This document shows positions 35,248 to 47,200 of a stretch of DNA of 64,000 nt, in pieces (the first letter of the stretch is position 1; every line of letters starts with the position of its first letter). The notes under the pieces were generated by a model that saw only the letters and a list, made by a program, of their open reading frames with translations, was not told the origin of the DNA and searched no databases. The stretch comes from Aphrophora alni (Eukaryota > Arthropoda > Insecta > Hemiptera > Aphrophoridae), in NCBI GenBank assembly GCA_963513935.1, contig OY740768.1, positions 15,364,590 through 15,428,589 of the forward strand, written 5' to 3'. The position numbers were made by a program, and so were the translations under genes.

Positions 35248-38200
35248 TTATTATTGTTTACATATTATACTGGGTGTCCCGTAAGTAAGCAGCCAAACTA
35301 ACTTTATAATGCTATTCCAAATCCAAAACAAACAAATTATGTCATTTGAGCAACATCAATTTAATAAGGAATGTTATACAGATATTATTTTTTGTCTATC
35401 TTTGTCTTCTCTCGCCAATTCATCTAATAGTCTTGATCCTCTTAATTGCAACCTTCATGATACCCAACTTCTTTCCCAACATGACCTTCATTTTCTCCTC
35501 TTCATTTTTAATAGTAACTCATTTGCTTCTTCAAAAAGCTCATCACATATAACACTGACTAAAACTCTCACTACAGCCCGAACGTCTTCTTTATAATCCG
35601 TCATTCCGCACCAAATGAAGAACTGCACTGACTGGACTTTAAGCATATTTCCCTTGCAAAGAAGGTAGGTGTAAACCTTAACTTGAATTCAAGTACAGTT
35701 TGCATCAACTTGCATGTCCTACTTACGCAAGCGCTACATGCTAGTGTAAACGCCGCTTAAGCTTTGTGTTGGTGTTATAATTGTGTATTATTGTATTGGT
35801 TGCTTTGGTCACTAAATTTATATGCAATTGCTCATGGGAATAAACAGTTTTATTATTTTTTTTAATTATCAAAATTGGTCAATTAGGAGCTATTTGCAGT
35901 GACTTATATTTTAAATAACATACAGATTGTTTTAGTTGAATGATTTCTATGTTTACTTTTAGGTTTGTTATAAATAACACTGATAGAAATTCTCACAACC
36001 AGTTTATACGGAAACCTGTTTACATAGCCATGGCAATGTTGGCATATCTTGGAGGCTATGAAGTACCAACTGTTGTACAGCCTAAGAATTCAAAGTAAGT
36101 TTATTTATAGTTATTCTAAATAAATTCAAAGAGTTCATACACTAAATTATGACTATTCATTACCATGTTCATAGATTAATAATTATGAACATATGTTAAT
36201 TATTAGTTTTTCTGGGTTGTGATATCCCTGGTTGACAGAATTTGGTAAAACATAATAACATTAGTCTGGTATATTGAAGGATTGCATATAACTAAATTTC
36301 GCCATTGTAGCTTAACATGTTAATAGGTAATTAGTATATTTCACTTTTTTAAACAGGTATTCCTGATAAAGACACTGTAATAGAAAGTGAGATATGCAAA
36401 AACCAAGTGAATCTTTCTAACCATTGCCAAGTTTTATTATAAAATAGGGAAAGCAAAATGTAATTTAGTTGTTTTAACAATTTTCATATCAACTTCTGTA
36501 TTTTATTTTAAGGTTGTCAGTGCTGGCCACCTGCAGCAACAATACAAAGTTTAAGTCTTGGTCATGCTCTGTTCTCTTGATTCTCAATTCACATTTAGAC
36601 TTGAATGCTTCTAAAACATCTTTAAATATCAAAATGAAATTGCCAATAAATCCAGGTATTTTAATTTAGAATTTTATCTGTATTGATAATACATTAATAT
36701 TCAATTCTATGGGACCTTCCTAAGTTTGAAATTGCAGTTAAGCAACTTACCTAAGTGAGTCTACTAAACTGTTTTTTGAGGTAGCTCACCGTCAAGGACT
36801 TACAATATTGTTTGTCACAATTAAATTAAAACACATACATAATATAAAAACACTCACACCCACACATGTAAAAATCAATTACTGATGTCAAAGCAAGTTG
36901 TAAAGCTGTTACATACACAAATGACATCGTCAGGTTTAAGCACACTTAAAACATTTTAAAACTACAAAACATATTATAATGATGCAAAAACATTACGTAT
37001 TGTATCTTTTACTTTAAAAGTAATATACACTCTCCTCTTTCAGTTTAGAACCACCCATAGAAATCTGAGCCCAACTAAATAATTTATAGTGCCTCCTCTT
37101 GCGAAATAATTCTGAACTTGATCAATTTCAATATACCAATAAGACACTAATACAAAATATTATTTTTTCAATGTAAAGTAATGGTATTTGTTACTAGATT
37201 TAAATTTATCTCTGGGGGTAAAGAAATTTTACAAAATTAGAATCAAAATGTTCTTAATAATTATCTTATGCACAATATAATTTTCCTTCAAATAAATCGA
37301 TGCCCTTATATTTGTTCTCTATACCAAACACCTTAAATTGGTATAAAACACACAATACTATGTTATTTACTGATAGCATAAACACGTAGTGGTAAATTTA
37401 TTTTAAATCTTTTCGTATTAAAAAAAAGACATATCTTAAACATCCCCCTCTCCTATCCAGTGGCCCTGTTCAGTGTGAGCTGGTACATTGACAGCTTACT
37501 GATAGATTAAAGTATCCTTTATTTTTCATTACTGTTGAGACCGATGGTTCTTGGTGGAATTCCATGTTTAAAGATAATAAACACATTTTTTATTTTTATT
37601 TTGTAATATCCACTTTTTATTAGTCTAGCCGACCAATGGTTTCGCCTTCTAAGGCATTGACGAGGCTATAATACCTTACGCCTTAGCAGGCGAAACCATT
37701 GGTCGGCTAGACTAATAAAAAGTGGATATTACAAAATAAAAAATGTATTTATTATCTTTAAAGTATCCTTTACCTTGTTTTTTTTTTAATTGTGTCATAA
37801 ATATACAGTTGAAGGGAAAGTTTAATAATAATTTAAGTTTATGTTATATTTTCATAACATTGTTTTAATCACTCATGAAACTGGCTGATTGGGCTGTACT
37901 ATTGAGTACATGTGAGTTGAAGGTGCGCGTCAGGTTAATCCCTCCCAGCCTATAGCCAAATTCCCTTCCCGAACTCAATTCTCTTAAAGATCCACTCCTG
38001 CCCTAAACCTTCCCATTAAGGTTAAGGTTGCTACATTTGTTAATGTAATATTTATCACAATCACTTTATGATAGTTTTATTTCTTAATAATTCTTACTCT
38101 TTGTTTTCAGCCTTAAATGATAAGGATAACACAAATTTGCCTTTTACTGTTGAACAGTGGTGGACAGCAGCAGAAGTTTAACAAGAATGTTCAGCATAGG

Positions 38201-41200
38201 TCTTTTTATATTTTTCCTCTTAAAGATTTGTGGCGTTTTGTCACAATTCGAATTGCCATGGCACGAAAATAACAGCGATGAATTATTTGTCTTGCTTGTG
38301 CATAGTGTGTGGCAGGCAGCGGAATCGAACAGTCACAGTTATTTTACCGGGGATCGATTAAAGTTTAAAGAACCATATTATCGTGAAAAATGGTCGGCTA
38401 AGACCATTTGGACGTTTCTAAACACCCCCAGGAATATGGATGTTTAAGTGCTCACGAATTTTACCGTAATTGTATCAGAGATAGTTATGACGGACAACAG
38501 TTACGCTATCTTTGAACCAGACCATATTTACCCCTAATGAATTGTTAATACATAAATAACCACTAGATTAGTATATTAGATTTAATAATTAATTGTTTAA
38601 CTCATTATAGGCTTAGTGTATCAGTGACCTGAGTATAAATTGCAATAATGGCTAATTAATTTAAGTTTCCACATGCTTACCAAAATTCGTCAACATCCAA
38701 ATTTATTGCCAAAAATATAGCATATTATCGCACAATGGTAGTTTATTGTTGCATATTTGTTTCCTTCGGAATAATTTAGGCTTCCACACTTGATGCACAT
38801 ATGTGAATTTGACTTGATGTAGCTATATGACCAATTCTGGAACGAGAGACAAAAGTTTGGGTTCCTAGGTCATTTGGTCCTGTTAATAGCTTGAAGAGAG
38901 TTCTTCCACTAATGTCGTGGCAATCCACATTTGTCTGGTAGCAAACTTTGTTATCATGCATTTAATTTGAGAACTTTTTGGATGCAATTGAAAGCAGCTC
39001 TTGGAAATTCATCTGCTTTCTCATTCCTGGTACGTTGCAGTATCAAGGAATCCATTGTAAGTGATTGGTTGTGTGCTGAATAGCAATATCTCGAATAACA
39101 TTTATATAATATAATTATAAAGAGTGTTCTTAACATAGCCTAACTTATTCTTAGATGTTAACCTAATCCTGACAGATGGTCTGTTGGATTGAGTGATATA
39201 AACTCTACTGTTGAGATATGGGTCCTTGATATATTTATTTTTGTACAATAAATAATAAATTTAAATTTTCTCTAAATTTATCTTGTAAATGATAATTAGA
39301 ACAACATAAACTAAAATAATGCTAACATTAATTTTACAAATACAGTAGAACCCCTCTTAACCAGTCTAGTCGGGACTGACACCCGGGCCGGTTGCCCGTT
39401 TGGCCGGTTAATCAGAGGTTCCCCTGAAAAATCGGTTTCGTTGAAAGAAAGCTTATTTAATCAGGTAGCGCTAAGAATTATGCAATTAAGATGTTATTGC
39501 AACTCATTTTATTGTACATAAATGTATCTTATATATTATGTTATGTATATTATACATCAAACATGAAAAAATTAAACACTACAAAGCTCGTTTACAGATT
39601 CCCCTCTATCAAGTCTTTTGACACATTTAACCGCGTCTCAAACGAAACCAACACACGCTTCCGTTGTTTTCGTAACTCACTTATTTTTATTTACTGTAAT
39701 ATACCCGTCAAAGACAAGAAGAAAACTGAAAAGAAATGTTATATTTTTCATAATGTAAACTAAAATGATTCGTGGAAAAATAGCGGCCCATCAAACGTTT
39801 TTGTGGGTGTATGTCTGCTATACCGACAGGTGCCAATGCCGCGGTGTTTTTACGGTGCCGACAATGGGATACCGCTATCGACAAAGTCGTTTGATATCGC
39901 CGCCGCTTTGGTGCCGCGTTGTTTTTACGTCGCCGACAATGGGATACCGCTATCGACAAAGTCGTTTGATTCGCCGCCGCTTTGGTGCCGCGGTGTTTTT
40001 ACGCCGCCGACAATGGAATACCGCTATCCACAAAGTCCTTTGATATCGCCGCCGCTTTGGTGTTTCAATTACAATTTATTTTCGGAAACTATCATCCAAC
40101 CAGTACACTACGACATAGGCCGGTTAATCCGAGGACCGGTTAATCCGAGGCTGGTTAACAGAGGTTCTACTGTAAAATCAAATCAAATTATTAAATAAAT
40201 TATTTAAAATTCACCATTACAAACAACCTAAATAATATAGACTACATCATTTAAAGAAAACCACCTCAAATATCAAATAATTAAAACCACCTACTTCAAC
40301 ATAATAATGGTGGTTTATTCTTGAATACCCCTTAGTAACAAAGTAACACCAAAAGAAGGCGGAATGTTCAGAGTAACAAATCACACAAAACAAATAATCC
40401 ATTCATGTTTTCACATTTAGTGATACTAGATGGATAGATACTTTAAGATCTGGAAGCTGATGGTCTCTGATGGTCTCTGAGTTGTCCTCTCCTTAGGCCT
40501 AGTCTGGCTGGCTGATTTTTGTACTTTTAACTAGTTGTCTATGTCTTTTTCTTCCTCCTGACTATTAAAAGTCTCCTACTCTTGTACTCTAGTGACTCAC
40601 AGTCCACGAAGATGTAGTCTGTGAAGAGATACTCTTTCATTAGTTGTTCCTTGAAATTGTTATGTTCAACATAATCTACCTGTCTGTTTGAAATATTCTT
40701 GATCAGAGAACAGTGAGAGTTGATAATTCTTAATAAGGGGCTTACACACTTTGCTGCCAGGAGAGTGCTGCCCAGCCACCCCGAGAGAAATGTTTGATGA
40801 TATGTCAAGCACAGAGATGTTCAGAAAGATGTCAACTACTTCTCTATTTGTATATAACCTTTAAATCTGTAAGCAAACTTTAATGTTACAGCTTTAAGAA
40901 AAATGTCAAAGGACACTAATCCTAGCTTGTCTTTCAGAAGTGCACTTGGACATTTGGACATTTTCCATTGAAGGACATTTAAGATACATTCTTCTAACAG
41001 AACAAATATTACAGACAGTCACAATAATGATCACTTATCACTAATAGATGTAATAACTCCAACAAATGCAATATTGGTTAAACTAACAAAAGAAAAAAAA
41101 AGTTCAATTACATTTCTGAACAAACATTTTTATATGTTGATACATTACAGATATAATGTACTATGCTTACCTTCTGGATAATAACTTGCCACATCCTGTA

Positions 41201-44200
41201 TCTGTTTGGAATGAAGCAGGGAAACCAATAATGCCAAGCAATAAGTTGTTAAAGCAGATGAGAAAATCTGAGGTAAGGAACACCTCCACCCCTAATTCCT
41301 AGTAGAGTTTGTAGACATTGAAAATACACCTGCTGAGGCAATTATTAAATAGTTCTGATAGTTGGTTAATTAAAGTGAAGGTATAAATATTTAAGTGCAG
41401 TTGTTGTTGTTTTAAGTAAAACAGATGCCGAATGTTTGATATTTAAACTGGTTATTGAAATACAATTATCTATTTAGACCTCAAGTCCCAATAATATATT
41501 TATAACATCTACATCTTAAAATTTCAACTTGGAGATTGTACATTTTAACTAGGTATTTTATTTTACCTTACATTTTAATTAAATCATTTTCTTCTGTTTT
41601 GTGACAATGAACATGATTTTATCTCTAATATTTTTTTAATTTAAGCCGAAATAAAAATTTCAAAATAGGTCTTAAACTTAAAGGATTTTGTTAATATTGT
41701 ATTTTGATCAAACATAGTTACCTCATGTTTTTAAGATGCTGATAAAAATATAAAAATTTCAAACCCGCAACTGTTAATTCACACTAAAAAGTGGTAAATG
41801 AAGAACAACAGCATTATTACTTGTTCGGATTCTATGCTTTGAAATAATAATCTCGAAATATTACAAAATAAGAACAGTGCATGTCACCAATAGTGTGGTT
41901 ATAATAATACATCACTTGAATACTCTGGTGTGAGGTGTATGTCAAACAGAATTGTTATATATTATGCGAGACTTTTGTTTATAAATATTTTATTTTTAAT
42001 CATTATTAGAAAAAAAAACATGTATTCTTTAATAGTTCTGTACAAAATTTACATTCTCAAGAAACTTTTTCTATTATTTTATATTTAATTTGATCAATTG
42101 GCAATAAAAATCGCTGATAAAATAGAGCTTACAAATTCTTTATGAGACCGTACTAGAAATATTGGCATTTGTATCTATTTCTTCACTAACCATGACAGTG
42201 AAGTGATAACAATGTAGCTGTAACGAAACAGCGATAATATAATCACTGTATATTAACTAACCACAAGACACTAGCATCCATTTGACAGTTGCTGGGTCAA
42301 TGTATGAATTACTCAATTTTAGAAAGTAATATTGAAAGACCATCCTCATGGAGAAGGTCCTTAGTACTCGACCTTCCCTTAACATACAAGTTTTGATAAT
42401 GTTTAGACCAAATATTTTGTGTCACTAACCATGAGAGTGAAGTGACAACAATGCAGCTAGGACACAGCGATAATGTATCTACTGTATACTTAACTAACCA
42501 CAAGACGCTAGCACCCATTTGACGGTAGCTGGGTCAATGTATGAATTACTCAATTTTAGAAAGTAATATTGAAAGACCATCCTCATGGAGAAGGTCCTTA
42601 GTACTCGACCTTCCCTTAACATACAAGTTTTGATAATGTTTAGACCAAATATTATGTGTCACTAACCATGAGAGTGAAGTGACAACAATGCAGCTAGGAC
42701 ACAGCGATAATGTATCTACTGTATACTAACTAACCACAAGACACTAGCATCCATTTGACAGTTGCTGGGTCAATGTATGAATTACTCAATTTCAGAAAGT
42801 AATATTGAAAGACCATCCTCAAGGAGAAGGTCCTTAGTACTCGACCTTCCCTTAACATACAAGTTTTGATAATGTTTAGACCAAATATTATGTGTCACTA
42901 ACCATGAGAGTGAAGTGACAACAATGCAGCTAGGACACAGCGATAATGTATCTACTGTATACTTAACTAACCACAAGACGCTAGCACCCATTTGACGGTA
43001 GCTGGGTCAATGTATGAATTACTCAATTTTAGAAAGTAATATTGAAAGACCATCCTCATGGAGAAGGTCCTTAGTACTCGACCTTCCCTTAACATACAAG
43101 TTTTGATAATGTTTAGACCAAATATTATGTGTCACTAACCATGAGAGTGAAGTGACAACAATGCAGCTAGGACACAGCGATAATGTATCTACTGTATACT
43201 AACTAACCACAAGACACTAGCATCCATTTGACAGTTGCTGGGTCAATGTATGAATTACTCAATTTCAGAAAGTAATATTGAAAGACCATCCTCAAGGAGA
43301 AGGTCCTTAGTACTTGACCTTACCTTAACATACAAGTTTTGATAATGTTTAGACCAAATATTATGTGTCACTAACCATGAGAGTGAAGTGACAACAATGC
43401 AGCTAGGACACAGCGATAATGTATCTACTGTATACTAACTAACCACAAGACACTAGCATCCATTTGACAGTTGCTGGGTCAATGTATGAATTACTCAATT
43501 TCAGAAAGTAATATTGAAAGACCATCCTCAAGGAGAAGTTCCTTAGTACTTGACCTTACCTTAACATACAAGTTTTGATAATGTTTAGACCAAATATTAT
43601 GTGTCACTAACCATGAGAGTGAAGTGACAACAATGCAGCTAGGACACAGTGATAATGTATCTACTGTATACTTAACTAACCACAAGACACTAGCACCCAT
43701 TTGACAGTTGCTGGGTCAATGTATGAATTACTCAATTTCAGAAAGTAATATTGAAAGACCATCCTCAAGGAGAAGTTCCTTAGTACTTGACCTTACCTTA
43801 ACATACAAGTTTTGATAATGTTTAGACCAAATATTATGTGTCACTAACCATGAGAGTGAAGTGACAACAATGCAGCTAGGACACAGCGATAATGTATCTA
43901 CTGTATACTAACTAACCACAAGACACTAGCATCCATTTGACAGTTGCTGGGTCAATGTATGAATTACTCAATTTCAGAAAGTAATATTGAAAGACCATCC
44001 TCAAGGAGAAGTTCCTTAGTACTTGACCTTACCTTAACATACAAGTTTTGATAATGTTTAGACCAAATATTATGTGTCACTAACCATGAGAGTGAAGTGA
44101 CAACAATGCAGCTAGGACACAGTGATAATGTATCTACTGTATACTTAACTAACCACAAGACACTAGCACCCATTTGACAGTTGCTGGGTCAATGTATGAA

Positions 44201-47200
44201 TTACTCAATTTCAGAAAGTAATATTGAAAGACCATCCTCAAGGAGAAGTTCCTTAGTACTTGACCTTACCTTAACATACAAGTTTTGATAATGTTTAGAC
44301 CAAATATTATGTGTCACTAACCATGAGAGTGAAGTGACAACAATGCAGCTAGGACACAGCGATAATGTATCTACTGTATACTAACTAACCACAAGACACT
44401 AGCACCCATTTGACAGTTGCTGGGTCAATGTATGAATTACTCAATTTCAGAAAGTAATATTGAAAGACCATCCTCAAGGAGAAGTTCCTTAGTACTTGAC
44501 CTTACCTTAACATACAAGTTTTGATAATGTTTAGACCAAATATTATGTGTCACTAACCATGAGAGTGAAGTGACAACAATGCAGCTAGGACACAGCGATA
44601 ATGTATCTACTGTATACTTAACTAACCACAAGACACTAGCATCCATTTGACAGTTGCTGGGTCAATGTATGAATTACTCAATTTCAGAAAGTAATATTGA
44701 AAGACCATCCTCATGGAGAAGGTCCTTAGTACTTGACCTTACCTTAACATACAAGTTTTGATAATGTTTAGACCAAATATTTTGTGTCACTAACCATGAG
44801 AGTGAAGTGACAACAATGCAGCTAGGACACAGCGATAATGTATCTACTGTATATTAACTAACCACAAGACACTAGCATCCATTTGACAGTTGCTGGGTCA
44901 ATGTATGAATTACTCAATTTCAGAAAGTAATATTGAAAAAAACCATCATCATGGACATGCTCCTTGCTACTCAAGTATTATGCCTTATTGTGTGTTTATA
45001 ATTTGTTCTACAAATTAAAACCTTACCTTTAACATACATATGTTGATAATGTTTAGACACAATTGTTTGTATTATAGGGTCCACACAGATTACATGCAAC
45101 TAATGTACTTGGAAAGGATTTAAATTTACAACTGCACGTTACTACGCCTAGTATAGCCTTAGTACATGTGTGTAGTCGTCCATCACAACCACCTGGTCAG
45201 GTATGTCAAGACACAGTCATGTATTTATTACCAAATGATAGGTATAACAATCATATTATTTTCCTCTGAATTATTTAATGATTTTCACAATTTATGATTT
45301 AGGTATCCTGTCATAATTGCAAAGGAATTATCAACGTACAGGTCAAAATAACATGTTAAAACAGCTTAGTATTTAAGTTTGTAATTGAGATATAAATGTG
45401 CAACTCATTTAAATAACTTTACGAAAACTAGCTACTGAGCGTTTGTAACAATCTACCTACATGGTATCTTTGTATTATCCAGAGAATTTGGAAGAGAATG
45501 TATTCGTACTTTGGGTTCATGAGGAATAGAACGAATGGCTGACGGTATGTTTCTTATATTTTAAATTGAAACCGTGCACATTACAGGAATAAAAATAACA
45601 GTCTTTACTATTATTTGGTCTACCTGTTCTAAACAACGACCAAATGTAATTTTTCATATTTTTTTTTCCTTCATATTTTGGTAGTTGCAAACAACATTTT
45701 AGTTTATTTGTTCAGCATTGATAACTAAAGTTTTATGAATCTAAATTTATCTGTTTATCTGAAAAATTTATCTATTTTTCAAATTTAGTACATGATAAGG
45801 AAGTGCATATAAACATCAAGGGGTGAGGAACCAAGGGCTAAAGTCAACGGATAATGACTGGAAAATGTTATTCAATCATGTCAGATTATCTCAAGAAACG
45901 GGTATGTAATTTGGGTGAAAAACTCAATTTAACGCAATTTTATACATTTTCTGTAGGTTCTAAATTTTAATAAACAGATAAAAGATATCATGGTTTACAT
46001 TTACACAACAGAATATTGGAAAAAATGCATAACTATAGAGTTAAAAATCCTTGTAGAAGTGTTTTCGCTTCACATAAAAACTTTCGTTTATAGTGCTTTT
46101 CCTGCAATGGACAGCTTGAGGATTGTCCATTTTTAATATTCAGAAGTAATCCGCTTTCATGTTAACGTTTCATCTTTTCATCTTCCTTGGTATCTTTTTT
46201 CCATTTCCTTGATGTCTTGATGGAACCTTTCGCCTTGCTCTTCACTAACATCACCATGATTTCAGGGAAGAAGTCAAGTTGTGAGTGGGGAAAATGAACT
46301 TTTACGCTGATATTACAACCCAGATTCATGAGTTGTCTACCGTTTCAGTGGCGATTGACTTGTAGTTTGGATCTTTTTTGTTTCTCAGAAAACTGGTTAC
46401 AACTAGTTTATGAGATACCCATGCTGCTTTTTCTTTTGTTTCCATTTTTTTCCCTCAAAGCTGGAATTCCTCATTAGTTTTCTGATGTCAGGTCCGACAA
46501 ACACTCATTCTTTTATCTTTGCCTTGGATAACCCAGGGAACTCTTCACTATGGTATCTAAAACATTCTCCTTCTTTTGTCAATGCCTTGACTAATTGTTT
46601 CATCAAACCCAGTTTAATGTGGAGTGATAAAAGTGATACTTTTTGGGATATACAAGACTCTCCCTCTCAACATTTTAAAATTCAATCTGCAAGGTTTTTC
46701 TTAGTGGCCGTTCTTTCTTTATATAGTTTTGCTTCCTGTCACGATTATCCCATTTGCAGAGAAATCAATGGAACTTTGTGTAACCACTCTGTTGACCAAG
46801 CAACATTGAAATCACTTTTAAATCGCCACAAATCGCCCATTTATGATCTGAATAACAAATTTTGTTTAAAACTAGCTCAAGATATTCATATGATTCTTTT
46901 ACATGGACCGATTGTCCAACAGACACCAAAGCATACTTATTGGTGTTTTGTAGAAGAACTGTTTTTAGGCTTCTTTTGAACGAATCATTAAAAAGGCTCC
47001 ATTCTTCCGGCACATATTCTATTCCAAAACATGCCATAACTCCAGTTACATCAGTGCAAAAAACAAGATCACCTTCTTCAGAGAAAAATGGCACAAACTC
47101 CTTTTCCCTATTTCGATACCAAGAAAAGCACGTACCTGGAGCCAACAAATGTTTTTCTAACAATCTAGATCAGCTAAAACTTCTGCTGAAATCTTTTGAA

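Larger units (their letters stand above)
33611..35756. mobile_element. PIF/Harbinger-type element carrying a MADF gene
   Basis: 2146 bp with TIRs: left GGGGCGTTTACACTAGCATA, right (reverse complement) GCGGCGTTTACACTAGCATG, both continuing into AGCGCTTGCGTA. TTAA flanks both sides, compatible with the TTA/TAA TSD of PIF/Harbinger. Inside are a plus-strand MADF gene (broken) and a minus-strand HARBI1-like N-terminal remnant, the two-gene layout of this superfamily. The transposase's catalytic part is missing. Several ACTTGC repeats follow the left TIR (33661, 33673, 33710, 33723, 33774, 33807). Confidence 0.85.

Noticed and set aside
38112..38178. Possible extra IDUA exon after an acceptor-like TTTTCAG.
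   Set aside because: Exon 9 joins exon 10 at 41151 in phase and matches the family alignment directly; this segment reaches a stop after about 22 codons and resembles nothing in IDUA.
42309..44646. Five 69-codon minus-strand frames, nearly identical, inside the satellite.
   Set aside because: They repeat with the satellite unit, differ by the same substitutions as the DNA, and have no domain; they are by-products of the tandem array.
42187..45065. CRISPR-like regular repeats.
   Set aside because: Units are 236/237 bp with no unique spacers, in a eukaryotic intron; this is a satellite.
46410..46979. A 189-codon plus-strand frame.
   Set aside because: It is the antisense of the minus-strand multicopy-family pseudogene, whose conserved motifs lie on the other strand.
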